The translations under genes and the position numbers were made by a program. The notes under the pieces were generated by a model, which was not told the origin of the DNA, did no database searches, and was given only the letters and a program-made list of their open reading frames with translations. Shown piece by piece: positions 34,398-41,788 of a DNA stretch of 41,788 bases; the first letter of the stretch is position 1, and every line of letters starts with the position of its first letter. The stretch lies in assembly GCA_021811325.1 (NCBI GenBank), contig JAJZPE010000010.1:1-41788 (forward strand), read 5' to 3'. The stretch comes from Bacillota bacterium. Its GTDB lineage: Bacteria; Bacillota; Sulfobacillia; JAJYWN01; JAJZPE01.

Positions 34398-35267
34398 ATG
34401 GACGAAGCGACGACGACTCGCGGGCTGCTCTCACGGCCGGGCTTCCTGGCGCAGCTCGGCACGGTCTGGGCGATGTTCCGCAAGGAGTTCCTCATCTACC
34501 TGCGCTACCCGATGTGGCTGGTCTCGGCCATCGTCGGCCCGGTGCTGTGGATGATCCCGAACATCGGCCTCGGCCTGGCCTTCATCGGTCGGGGCGGCGA
34601 CGGCTCGCACTTCCAGGCGACCACCGGCGCCTCGAACTACCTCATGTACCTCGTCATCGGCGGCTTCCTGTGGGGCTTCGTCTCATCGGTCCTCTGGAAC
34701 ATCGGCTTCGCCCTCAAGGACGAGATGTGGCGCGGCACCCTCGAGCACAACTGGCTGGCCCCCGTCCCGCGCTTCTACCTGCTGGTCGGCCGGTCCATCT
34801 TCAGCATCGTCACGACCACCGTCGAGTCGTTCATCGCCATGGCCATCCTGGCCGCGCTGTTCCCGTTCCAGGTGGGGGGGAACATCCTCGCCGCCCTGGG
34901 CCTCCTGGTGGTCACCCTGATCGGCCTCTATGGCATCGGCTTCATCTTCTGCGGATTGGTCATGGTCGTCCGGGAACCGTCGGCCCCGGCCAACATCATC
35001 CAGATCGGCCTGATGATTGTCTGCGGCACGAGCTATCCCATCTGGGTGCTCCCCGGCTGGCTGCAGGCCGTCGGCAAGGCCGTGCCCCTGACTTACGGCA
35101 TTGACGCCATCCGCGCCGTGCTCCTCGGCAGCCGGACGATCTACCCGCTGGGGGTGGAGGTGGCCATCCTGTTGGCCTCGGCCGTCCTCATCCCGGCCGC
35201 CGGTTACGCCATCTTCCAGGTCATCGAGCGGCGCGCCCGCGTCCTCGGGACCCTCGGCCAGTTCTAA
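34398..35267 (+). CDS. ABC-2 type permease (second of a pair)
   Basis: A 289-aa paralogue of the preceding permease, beginning at ATG 34398 after GAGGAGAGG; the much longer track ORF (33873) includes out-of-frame sequence of its neighbour. Motifs: MFRKEFLIYLRYPMWLVSAIVGPVLW at the N-terminus, LKDEMWRGTLEHNWLAPVPRFYLLVGRS centrally, and VPLTYGIDAIRAVLLGSRTIYPLGVE before the last segment. It is a useful intact reference for the broken permease at 38.8-39.4 kb, which aligns from NWL onward. Confidence 0.88.
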   Translation: MDEATTTRGLLSRPGFLAQLGTVWAMFRKEFLIYLRYPMWLVSAIVGPVLWMIPNIGLGLAFIGRGGDGSHFQATTGASNYLMYLVIGGFLWGFVSSVLWNIGFALKDEMWRGTLEHNWLAPVPRFYLLVGRSIFSIVTTTVESFIAMAILAALFPFQVGGNILAALGLLVVTLIGLYGIGFIFCGLVMVVREPSAPANIIQIGLMIVCGTSYPIWVLPGWLQAVGKAVPLTYGIDAIRAVLLGSRTIYPLGVEVAILLASAVLIPAAGYAIFQVIERRARVLGTLGQF

Positions 35268-35283
35268 GGATGGGGGGGTACTC

Positions 35284-36228
35284 ATGGGGGCTGTCTATGT
35301 CTTGAAGGATGTGACCAAGCGGTACGACAAGGCCGACCACCCGGCCAACGACCGGGTCAACCTGGAGGTCGAAGGGGGCGGTATCCTCGGCGTCTTCGGG
35401 CCGAACGGGGCGGGCAAGACGACGATGGTCAGGCAGATGATGGGCTTGCTCAAGCCGACCGCAGGCGACATCGAGCTGTTCGGCCGAAGCATCGTCCGCC
35501 ACCCGGAATTCGCTCCGACGAAGGTCGCCTACTTCAGCCAAAGAGTCATGGCTCTCCGGGTCTTCACCTTTCGCGAAGTGCTCGTCCACACGGGAGTCCA
35601 CCGCGGCCAGAAGGAGACGACCGCCCGCAAGCAGGCGGCCGACCTCATCGACACCTTCGACTGCGGGTACTGCGCCGACCGGGTCCTCTACAGCCTCTCC
35701 GGGGGCGAGCAGAAGCTGGCCTTCGTTCTCGCGGCCTTCATGGCCGACAAGTCGGTCATGGTCCTGGATGAGCCGACCAACGACCTCGACCCGCGGCGCC
35801 GGGCCCGGGCTTGGGAATACATGCTCAACCGGAACAGGAAGGACGGGGTGACCATCATCCTCGTCACCCACAACGTCCTCGAGGCCGATTCGGTGGTCGA
35901 CCGGGTCGTCATCATCGACCGCGGGGCGATCCAGGCCGGCGGGACACCCGGTGAACTCAAGGCCCGCTTCGGGGGCCAGGCCAGGGTGGACCTGACCCTC
36001 AAGCCCGGGGTGGCCGTCCCCGCCGGGCTATCCTCCCGGGCCAGGCACGTCCATGGCCAGACCTGGTCTCTTCGGGCTCCCGCCGCCGCGGTGGGGCAGG
36101 TCTTCAATGAACTCGTCGACTCGCTGGGGCTGCCGGCCATCGACGACTTTCGGGTTCTGACGCCGACCCTCGAAGATGTCTATGTCGAGGTGACGGGGAG
36201 GGCGTGGGATGACAAGGGAGTGGCTTGA
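35284..36228 (+). CDS. ABC transporter ATPase (second)
   Basis: A 314-aa ATPase from ATG 35284 (MGAVYVLKDVTKRYDKADHPANDRVNLEVEGGGILGVFGPNGAGKT). Walker A lies at 39-46, the signature is YSLSGGEQKLAFVLAAF, Walker B is VMVLDEPTNDLDPRRRARAWEY, and the H-loop is VTHNVLEADSVV. It has a C-terminal domain ending TPTLEDVYVEVTGRAW. It lacks the glycine-rich insertion of the first ATPase and has a canonical LSGGE signature, so it belongs to a separate subgroup. Its end overlaps the next permease gene by 20 bases, indicating a dedicated partner. Confidence 0.9.
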   Translation: MGAVYVLKDVTKRYDKADHPANDRVNLEVEGGGILGVFGPNGAGKTTMVRQMMGLLKPTAGDIELFGRSIVRHPEFAPTKVAYFSQRVMALRVFTFREVLVHTGVHRGQKETTARKQAADLIDTFDCGYCADRVLYSLSGGEQKLAFVLAAFMADKSVMVLDEPTNDLDPRRRARAWEYMLNRNRKDGVTIILVTHNVLEADSVVDRVVIIDRGAIQAGGTPGELKARFGGQARVDLTLKPGVAVPAGLSSRARHVHGQTWSLRAPAAAVGQVFNELVDSLGLPAIDDFRVLTPTLEDVYVEVTGRAWDDKGVA

Positions 36229-36976
36229 GAAGTTCGCCACCGACTTCCGCTGGATTCTCAGAGGGCAGCTCTACGGGCTGAGGACGCAGTGGTTCTGGTA
36301 TCTTGTCTTCCTCTCGTTTTCGCCGCTGACCTTCCTCTTCTTCCTCTGGCTATACGGGGGAGCGAAGTCCCCGGAGGCCACTCTCTACATCGTCACCGGC
36401 AGCGTCGCCAACAGCGCCGTGACCGCGGCCATGCTCAGCCTGGGCCAGAGCATCGGGTCCATGCGGATGCAGAACGCCCTGGAATACTATGCCTCGTTGC
36501 CCGTTTCCAAGCTGGCCTTCATCCTGGCTGTCGCCACGCGGGGGGTGCTCTTCGCCTTTCCATCGTCGTTCGTCGTCCTGATCATCGGGGCCGTGGCCAT
36601 GGGGCTGCCCGTCGCACCCGCCATCGGCCCGACCATCCTGGTCTATTTCCTGAGCGCTTACAGCCTGGCGGGGTTGGGGGCCGTCGTTGGGTTCTATGGA
36701 CGGACGCCGGAGGCGGTGGGTCTCGCCACCCAGATCGTGCAACCATTCCTCGTCCTCTTCGCTCCGGTCTATGTGCCTATGGCCCAGTTACCGGCGGCAT
36801 TGCGGGTGGTGGCGCGATACCTCCCGACGACCTATGTGGCCGAGGCGCTGCGGGCGGCCATCGCCGGGAGCCTGGGGGTCCGGTTCTGGCTGGACACGGG
36901 GGTCATCGCCGCCTTCACCGTGGCCGGCTTGGCCCTGGCCCACGCCAGGGCCGACTGGCGGGTCAGCGGAGCCTGA
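36209..36976 (+). CDS. ABC-2 type permease (partner of the second ATPase)
   Basis: A 255-aa protein with six hydrophobic segments, starting at ATG 36209 inside the ATPase gene (GGGAGGGCGTGGG upstream). The N-terminus FRWILRGQLYGLRTQWFWYLVFLSFSPLTFLFFLWLYGG, the central QNALEYYASLPVSKLAFILAVATRG and the late PTTYVAEALRAAIAGSLG match ABC-2 permeases. With one permease gene, this transporter is likely a homodimer of permease with two ATPases. Confidence 0.88.
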   Translation: MTREWLEKFATDFRWILRGQLYGLRTQWFWYLVFLSFSPLTFLFFLWLYGGAKSPEATLYIVTGSVANSAVTAAMLSLGQSIGSMRMQNALEYYASLPVSKLAFILAVATRGVLFAFPSSFVVLIIGAVAMGLPVAPAIGPTILVYFLSAYSLAGLGAVVGFYGRTPEAVGLATQIVQPFLVLFAPVYVPMAQLPAALRVVARYLPTTYVAEALRAAIAGSLGVRFWLDTGVIAAFTVAGLALAHARADWRVSGA

Positions 36977-36994
36977 TCACAGGGGGATGACGTT

Positions 36995-37441
36995 GTGAGC
37001 CAGAAGGCGCGGGAGGTCATCGGAGCCATCGAGGCCGGGAAGATGTCCGTCGAAGGCGGCTTGCGTGAGCTGGAGCGCTGGCGCGGACAGCGGGAGGCCG
37101 AACGGCGGCGGCTCGAGCGTCGCGAACGCCCGCGACCGGCCCATTGGCTGGGCGTGCGGATCGCCGACGCCGGCTCGCGCCGGCGGTTCGGCATCTGGCT
37201 CCCCATGTTCCTTGTTCACTGGTCCCTCTCCCTGGCCGGCTGGGTCGCCCCGCGGGCGATGACGTGGGGGACACGCCGGGCCAGGTACCGCTTCCGCTGG
37301 GGGACGGACGGACCCTTCGAGCTGAGACCGGCCGACATCCGGCCCCTCCTGAAGGCCGTCCGCCAGGGCCTGGTGGCCTGCGGGATGCTGGTGGACGTCG
37401 ACGACGGCCAGGGGTCGCGGGTCCAGGTGTGGTTGAGATGA
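36995..37441 (+). CDS. Small protein with helical module and hydrophobic segment
   Basis: A 148-aa protein starting at GTG. The first 30 residues (KAREVIGAIEAGKMSVEGGLRELERW) match the recurring helical module, but a more divergent copy. A strongly basic linker (RGQREAERRRLERRERPRPAHW) is followed by a hydrophobic stretch (about 67-90: GIWLPMFLVHWSLSLAGWVAPRAM) and an acidic C-terminal domain (LRPADIRPLLKAVRQGLVACGMLVDVDDGQGSRVQVWLR). I do not recognise the family. The same C-terminal theme (helix, then a short strand ending in VxV) occurs in the next protein, so the two may be related partners. Confidence 0.7.
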   Translation: MSQKAREVIGAIEAGKMSVEGGLRELERWRGQREAERRRLERRERPRPAHWLGVRIADAGSRRRFGIWLPMFLVHWSLSLAGWVAPRAMTWGTRRARYRFRWGTDGPFELRPADIRPLLKAVRQGLVACGMLVDVDDGQGSRVQVWLR

Positions 37442-37490
37442 CCCGGCGGGTGGACCCGCCGGCGAAGACGAAACACGGGAGGGAGCTTTG

Positions 37491-37850
37491 ATGAACGAAG
37501 AGCGGCTGCAAATCCTGAAGATGATCGAGAGCGGCAAGATAAGCGCAGAGGAAGGGGCCAAACTGCTGTCGGCGGTCGAGACGACCCAGGTCGCGGAGAC
37601 CACCGCGCGCCAGGCTCACTTCCTGCGGGTCAAGGTCTACGACACCAGGTCCGGCCGGGCGACGGTCAACGTCAACCTCCCCCTGTCCTTGCTGGACGTG
37701 GCCCTGAAGTTCGTCCCCAAGGACACCGAGTACCTCAAGGGGCTCGACGTGGAGGCGCTGGTGGCGGCGATCAAATCCGGCGCCCACGGGAAGATCGTCG
37801 ATATTACCAGCGACGAAGAGAGCCAGCACGTCGAGGTTTACATCGAGTAG
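37491..37850 (+). CDS. Small helical-module protein, unknown function
   Basis: A 119-aa protein from ATG 37491, with GGGAGGGAG upstream. The N-terminal module reads NEERLQILKMIESGKISAEEGAKLLSAVE. The remainder (HFLRVKVYDTRSGRATVNVNLPLSLLDVALKFVPKDTEYLKGLDVEALVAAIKSGAHGKIVDITSDEESQHVEVYIE) is a small alpha/beta domain seen in many Bacillota proteins next to DUF4097 genes. It is probably cytoplasmic. It lies between the second and third ABC modules and may interact with the solenoid proteins through the shared module. Confidence 0.8.
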   Translation: MNEERLQILKMIESGKISAEEGAKLLSAVETTQVAETTARQAHFLRVKVYDTRSGRATVNVNLPLSLLDVALKFVPKDTEYLKGLDVEALVAAIKSGAHGKIVDITSDEESQHVEVYIE

Positions 37851-37901
37851 TGACCCGGACATCGGGGCCGGGAAGGGTCCGAGATTGGGGGGTGGTCAGC
37901 C

Positions 37902-38850
37902 ATGTCCGTTCCGGCATTGACGGTTGAGGACCTGCGCAAGGAGTTCCGCTCGAAGCCGAAGCGGAGTCTGCTCAAAGCCTTCTCCCGCCGGGGCCCGGGG
38001 GGAAACAACGGCGCCACCGGGGCGAAGACCGTGGTCGCGGTCGACGGTGTCAGCTTCTCCGTCCCCCAGGGCGAGGTCTTCGGCCTGCTGGGCCCGAACG
38101 GGGCCGGCAAGACGACGACCATCAAGATGCTCTCCACGCTGCTCCGGCCGACCTCGGGGCGGGTCCTCATCCAGGGCCTCGACGTCGAGAAAGAGCCCTC
38201 CAGGGTCCTCTCCCGCATCGGGACGGTCCTGTCGGGTGAGCGGTGCGTCTACTGGAAACTCACCGGTCGCGAGAACCTGCAATACTTCGGGGCCCTCTAC
38301 GGCCTGTCCGGACCACGCCTGACCAAGAAGATAAACGGTCTCCTCGAGCGGTTCCAGCTGACCCAGCGGGCCGACGAGACGGTCGAGAAATATTCCACCG
38401 GCATGAAGCGGCGCATCGCCCTCGCCCGCGCCCTCCTGCACGACCCGGAGGTGCTCATCCTCGATGAGCCCACGGCCGGCCTCGACCCGCAGGCCGCGCG
38501 GAACCTCCGCGAGCTCATCCTGGAGTTCAAGAGCGAGGGGAGGACCGTCCTTCTGACCACGCACTATATGGAGGAGGCCGACTTCCTCTCGGACCGCGTG
38601 GCCATCATCGACCACGGGAAGGTCATCGCCCTCGACTCCCCGGACCACCTGAAGCGCGGGCTGCGGCAGGTGCGGGTGGTCGAACTGGAGGCCGGGGAGT
38701 GGCGCGATGAGTTCGGCGAAACCCTCAAGGCCGCGGGGCTGATCACCAGTTGGACCGCCCAGCGCCCGTCCGAGGGCGAGACCTGGCGGGTCGTCATCCA
38801 CCTGCCCCTGGAGGTCAGCGTCGGCACCGTCGTCAAGGCCTACCAACTGG
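37902..38850 (+). CDS. DrrA-type ABC transporter ATPase (third), 3' end lost
   Basis: The product is intact to about residue 316. It has Walker A GPNGAGKT (64-71), signature YSTGMKRRIALARAL, Walker B VLILDEPTAGLDPQAARN, H-loop TTHYMEEADFL and most of the regulatory domain (VVIHLPLEVSVGTVVKAYQ). It then runs out of homology at about 38845, where permease sequence begins in another frame. The expected ending (as in EPTLEDVFISLTG of the first ATPase) is absent. The open frame continues as nonsense to 39458, so the track's 518-aa product is not a real fusion. A short basic insertion (KPKRSLLKAFSRRGPGGNNGATG) precedes Walker A. ATG 37902 follows a weak GGGTGGTC. Confidence 0.85.
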
Positions 38851-39363
38851 CTGACCCCCGCTCCCGTCGTCGTCCAGCTGGTCGGCCGGTCCCTCTGGTC
38901 GCTGGCCATCACGACCTTCGAGGGCGTCTGCATCCTGGGCCTCGCCTGGGGCCTCTTCCGGTTCTCGTTCACCGGCCACATCCTGCCGGCCCTGCTGGCC
39001 ATGGTCCCGGTCCTCATCGGTCTGTACGGCCTGGGGTTCGGCATCTCGGCCTGGGTCCTCGTGACCAACAACGCCAACAGCATCATCGACATGAGCAACT
39101 ACGCCATCCAGTTGCTCAGCGGCTCGCAGTTCCCGGTGCGGGTCCTGCCGCGGATACTCCTGGCCGTATCGCTGTTCATCCCGTTGACCTACGGCATGGA
39201 CGCCATCCGCGGCTACTTGCTCGGGACCTCGACCTTACTCCCTCCCTCGATGGAAATGGCCATCCTCTTCGGGGTCATGGTCGTCTTTGTGGCCGCCGGT
39301 TACCTTATCTTCAAGCGGGTGGAGCGGCGCGTGCGCGACGCGGGGAACCTGGGCTTCCATTGA
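38845..39363 (+). pseudogene. ABC-2 permease, C-terminal remnant joined to the ATPase gene
   Basis: From about 38845 the frame reads NWLTPAPVVVQLVGRSLWSLAITTFEGVCILGLAWGLF and continues to DAGNLGFH. It aligns with the intact 34398 permease from its NWLAPVP (residues 118-120) to the end, including LIGLYGLGFGI, FIPLTYGMDAIRGYLLG and YLIFKRVERRVRDAGNLG. The first third of the permease and the end of the ATPase are missing, roughly 0.4-0.5 kb by comparison with the paralogues. The track's start at 39001 is an internal codon. It is either a genuine deletion or an assembly collapse between similar sequences. Confidence 0.82.
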
Positions 39364-39430
39364 TCTCCCCGGGTCAGCAGGGGCCCGAGCCCAGAACGAC
39401 GAAACAATATGATCCGAGGGGGGTGTCCGC

Positions 39431-39772
39431 ATGGACCTCATCATCCGCTGGGTGCTGAACGCCCTGGCCCTCCTGGCCACGAGTTACCTGATACCGGGCA
39501 TCGTGGTCCGCGACTTTGTCGCCGCCCTGTGGGCGGCGGCGGTCATCGGCATCGTCAACGCCACCATCCGCCCGATCCTGCTCTTCCTGACCCTGCCCAT
39601 CAGGTTCCTCACCCTGGGGCTGTTCACGCTGGTCCTCAACGCCCTGTTGCTGTGGGCGGTGTCGACCCTGCCCTTGGGCCTGGAGGTCCGGGGCTTCGGG
39701 GCCGCCTTCTGGGGGGCCATCGTCCTGTCGGTCATCAGCGCCGTCCTGACCTCCCTGGTGAAACGGCGTTAG
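39431..39772 (+). CDS. YvlD / phage-holin-family-IV-like membrane protein
   Basis: A 113-aa protein with four hydrophobic segments (about 4-22, 26-45, 55-78, 88-108). It has the family pattern IIRWVLNALALLATSYLIPGIVV, then AAVIGIVNATIRPILLFLTLPIRFLTLGLFTLVLNALLLW. This is the YvlD (DUF360) group, named after a phage-holin superfamily but usually chromosomal. In B. subtilis yvlD sits in the yvlABCD operon with the DUF4097 protein YvlB, so its presence here supports an envelope-stress theme. GAGGGGGGTG precedes ATG. Confidence 0.9.
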   Translation: MDLIIRWVLNALALLATSYLIPGIVVRDFVAALWAAAVIGIVNATIRPILLFLTLPIRFLTLGLFTLVLNALLLWAVSTLPLGLEVRGFGAAFWGAIVLSVISAVLTSLVKRR

Positions 39773-39807
39773 AGCGGGATGGCGCGGGCCATCGGGAGGG
39801 ACTCGGA

Positions 39808-40641
39808 ACGGCTCGCACGTCAAACATCCGGCTCATCGCCCTCGACCTCGACGGGACGGTGCTCGACCGGGACCTTCGGATTCACCCATCGACCATCACC
39901 GCCCTGAAAGAAGTCCTTTCAAGCGGCCGGCTCGCCACCATCGTGACCGGCCGCATGTTTGCTTCCGCCCGGAAGTACGCCCGGGAACTGGGCCTGGGGG
40001 ACATGCCCCTGGTGACCTACAACGGCGGGCTCACCCGGACGGCTGTCACCGGGCACACATACTTCCATCAGCCGGTCGAACTGGCGGTCGCCCGGGGAGT
40101 GGCCGAGCTGACCCGTGACCTCGGCTACAACCTGAACCTGTATGTCGACGACCAGCTCATCGTGCCCGAGTTGAACGACAAGACCCGCCTTTACGTGACC
40201 ATCGCCGGGGTCGACGCCCATCCGGTCGGCGACCTCGTCGCCTATCTCGGGGAGGACCGGCAGCGGAGGCCGACCAAGATGCTGGTGGTCGACGAGGAGG
40301 CACGGGTTCAGGAGTTGAAGCGGGCGGTCGGTGAGCGCTTCGGCAAAGACCTCTATACCGTGACTTCTTATCCTTACTTCCTGGAAATGATGAACCTTGG
40401 TGTATCTAAGAGTAAGGCCCTCGACGCCCTGGCGCGGGGGCTGGGTGTGGCCAGGGAGGAGATCCTGGCCATCGGCGACTCCTTCAACGATCTGGACATG
40501 TTAGAGTACGCGGGCATCGGCGTGGCCATGGGCTCGGCCCCTGAAGAGGTCAAGGCCCGCGCCGACCACGTCACCGGGTCGACCGGCGAGGGCGGGGTCG
40601 CCGCCGCCGTCGAGCGGTTCGTGCTGGGGGGACAACGATGA
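39808..40641 (+). CDS. Cof-type HAD-superfamily phosphatase (non-canonical start)
   Basis: A Cof/YidA-like HAD hydrolase, probably a sugar-phosphate phosphatase. Motif I is LDLDGTVLDRD, motif II region VTYNGGL, the cap domain is in the middle, and motifs III/IV are KSKALDALARGLG and GDSFNDLDML. The family start is normally M-x-IRLIALDLDGT, but in this frame there is no ATG, GTG or TTG between the preceding yvlD stop and the catalytic Asp. ACG occurs at 39808 (seven bases after GGGAGGG) and at 39817, where ACG TCA AAC ATC CGG would be MSNIR with ATG. I use 39808. The longer track start (39409) is out-of-frame readthrough of yvlD. The end overlaps the SIS gene. Confidence 0.85.
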   Translation, partial: TARTSNIRLIALDLDGTVLDRDLRIHPSTITALKEVLSSGRLATIVTGRMFASARKYARELGLGDMPLVTYNGGLTRTAVTGHTYFHQPVELAVARGVAELTRDLGYNLNLYVDDQLIVPELNDKTRLYVTIAGVDAHPVGDLVAYLGEDRQRRPTKMLVVDEEARVQELKRAVGERFGKDLYTVTSYPYFLEMMNLGVSKSKALDALARGLGVAREEILAIGDSFNDLDMLEYAGIGVAMGSAPEEVKARADHVTGSTGEGGVAAAVERFVLGGQR

Positions 40642-41726
40642 GCGACACGTCCATCCTCGATGACCGCGAGGCCATGGGGGCCTTAGACGCCGGCGGGATG
40701 CTCAGGATCCTGTGGACCTATCCGGAGCAATTCGAAGAAGGGCGCCGCCTGGTGGCCGACTTCGAGCCCCAACTCGACCTCAGGACGCTGCTCCGGGACC
40801 TCGACGAGGTGCTCCTCCTGGGCACCGGCGGCGGTTCGGCGGCGGCCGGCAACCTCATCGCCGCCTTCCTTTTCAACGAGCTCCGCCTGCCCTTCCTGGT
40901 CCACCAGGGGTACAATGTCCCGCGCTTCGTGGACGAGCGGACGTTGGTCTTCGTGGTCACCCATTCGGGTAACACCGAGGAGACCCTCAGCGCTTACCAG
41001 CAGGCCGTCGACCGGCGGGCGCGGGTCATCGCCATCACCTCCGGCGGCAAGCTGCAGGAGTGGTGCCGGCGCGAGGGCACCCCGATGCTCGAGGTCCCCG
41101 GCGGGCTGATGCCCCGGGTCGCCCTGGGCTACCTGATGGTGCCCATCCTTTCGCTCCTCGACCGGCTCGGCCTGGTGGCCCCGAAGGGCCGACAGGTCCA
41201 GGAGGCGGTGGAGGTCATGGCGGCCATGCGTTCGACGATCGGGTCCGACGCCCAGACCGTTGCCAACGAGGCCAAGCAGATTGCGGCGAAGCTGGTCGGG
41301 AAGATACCGGTGGTCTACGGACGGAGCGAGTTCAGTGAGGCCGTGGCCACCCGCGCCAAGCGGCAGTTCGCCGAGAACGCCAAGCTACTCGCCTTGGCCA
41401 ACGCCGTCCCGGCGCTCCACCACGACGAAATCGTCGGCTGGGACGCGCCGCCCGAGGTCACCCGGTCCCTCGGCCTCATCCTCCTGCGCGACCCCGACGA
41501 GGCCGAGAAGGTCCGGCGGCGCCTGGAGGTCACCCGGTCTGTCCTCGAGCCTCGGGCCGGGTTCTGCACGGAGGTATGGGCCCGCGGCGAAGGCCGCCTC
41601 GCCCGCCTGATGTCCCTGGTCTACCAGCTCGATTACGTCACCGTGTATCTGGCTCTGGCCCTTGGCCGTGACCCCACCCCGGTCCAAATAATCGACCTCT
41701 TGAAGAGGGAAATGTCTGGAAAGTAG
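40638..41726 (+). CDS. Bifunctional phosphoglucose/phosphomannose isomerase (SIS domains)
   Basis: A 362-aa protein with two SIS domains. The first has LLLGTGGGSAAAGNLIAAFLF and the phosphate-sugar-binding THSGNTEETLSAYQQA. The second has IPVVYGRSEFSEAVATRAKRQFAENAK followed by NAVPALHHDEIVGW, with the Glu and His typical of the PGI/PMI family. The C-terminus (LDYVTVYLALALGRDPTPVQIIDLLKREM) is also characteristic. It interconverts glucose-6-P, fructose-6-P and mannose-6-P, linking glycolysis to sugar nucleotides for surface polymers. ATG 40638 overlaps the HAD stop, so the two sugar-phosphate enzymes are coupled. Confidence 0.92.
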   Translation: MSDTSILDDREAMGALDAGGMLRILWTYPEQFEEGRRLVADFEPQLDLRTLLRDLDEVLLLGTGGGSAAAGNLIAAFLFNELRLPFLVHQGYNVPRFVDERTLVFVVTHSGNTEETLSAYQQAVDRRARVIAITSGGKLQEWCRREGTPMLEVPGGLMPRVALGYLMVPILSLLDRLGLVAPKGRQVQEAVEVMAAMRSTIGSDAQTVANEAKQIAAKLVGKIPVVYGRSEFSEAVATRAKRQFAENAKLLALANAVPALHHDEIVGWDAPPEVTRSLGLILLRDPDEAEKVRRRLEVTRSVLEPRAGFCTEVWARGEGRLARLMSLVYQLDYVTVYLALALGRDPTPVQIIDLLKREMSGK

Positions 41727-41766
41727 CGAACCTTGCAGAAAGATGTGTCCTGCGGGGGGAGAGGGC

Positions 41767-41788
41767 ATGGCCGTTAGTGGCGCCGCGG
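41767..41788 (+). CDS. Start of a further gene (partial)
   Basis: ATG 41767 follows GGGGGGAGAGG at ideal spacing and opens a frame (MAVSGAA) that runs off the window. It lies 40 bases after the isomerase stop. Too little is visible to identify it. Confidence 0.45.

Noticed and set aside
37902-39458. A single 518-aa ATPase fusion protein as suggested by the ORF track
   Set aside because: After about residue 316 the frame reads arginine/proline/glycine-rich nonsense while the permease is encoded in a different frame. It is a deletion junction, not a domain fusion.
39431-39772. Prophage holin
   Set aside because: The family name includes phage holin, but this is the chromosomal YvlD type, with no phage genes nearby and a fitting operon context.
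1-41788. CRISPR arrays, insertion sequences, tRNA or rRNA genes
   Set aside because: I saw no regularly spaced repeats, transposase motifs, terminal inverted repeats, or tRNA/rRNA consensus blocks on either strand.

Overview
The window is a GC-rich bacterial chromosome segment with G or C at most third codon positions and frequent GTG and TTG starts. Its gene content and order point to a high-GC, Gram-positive-type member of the Bacillota (Firmicutes). The markers are a prfB tail, DUF5693 proteins with CsaB and a TagA-type glycosyltransferase, ftsE-ftsX-LytM hydrolase-ctp-MinJ-like-uvrB-uvrA synteny, and DUF2089, DUF4097 and YvlD family proteins. A UGA-encoded selenocysteine in a redox protein suggests an anaerobic or microaerophilic, selenium-using lineage. 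I cannot name the genus.

Layout. 1-1.6 kb: the end of prfB, a DUF2993/LmeA-like exported protein and a small exported protein. 1.6-7.6 kb: a translationally coupled cell-surface cluster of two tandem DUF5693 membrane proteins, CsaB pyruvyltransferase and a TagA/WecG glycosyltransferase, probably building a pyruvylated secondary cell-wall polymer. 7.6-9.4 kb: split transketolase. 9.5-10 kb: Hsp20, closed by a strong terminator. 10.3-16 kb: a division and wall-remodelling cluster (FtsE, FtsX, coiled-coil LytM hydrolase, S41 protease, PDZ membrane protein). 16-27 kb: DNA repair (UvrB, UvrA, UvrC, Ogt). It is interrupted by minus-strand genes for a selenocysteine-containing protein disulfide oxidoreductase and an M28 peptidase, and by small ORFs around uvrA and after ogt. 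27.3-27.9 kb: a 73-aa protein behind a perfect consensus promoter and a structured leader.

28-39.8 kb is the most unusual region. One promoter with the hexamers TTGACG and TATAAT precedes a long, tightly packed co-directional gene run. It encodes a DUF2089 zinc-ribbon/HTH regulator, three predicted-cytoplasmic beta-solenoid DUF4097 proteins, a small membrane protein, three DrrA-type ABC ATPases with four permeases (one broken), two small proteins and a YvlD-type membrane protein. Six proteins carry the same short helical module, of the form ILKMIEEGKITPEEAAELLKAL. This looks like an enlarged relative of the Bacillus yvlABCD envelope-stress locus combined with several ABC exporters.

39.8-41.8 kb: a Cof-type HAD phosphatase, a bifunctional phosphoglucose/phosphomannose isomerase and the first codons of a further gene.

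Main oddities: (i) in-frame UGA at the CxxC of the oxidoreductase with a well-placed SECIS-like hairpin; (ii) two genes, transketolase N-subunit and HAD phosphatase, with no ATG/GTG/TTG start where homology needs one; (iii) a deletion junction joining the third ABC ATPase to the second half of its permease; (iv) several short ORFs with good ribosome-binding sites that I do not recognise. All functional calls come from reading motifs by eye, with no database search.
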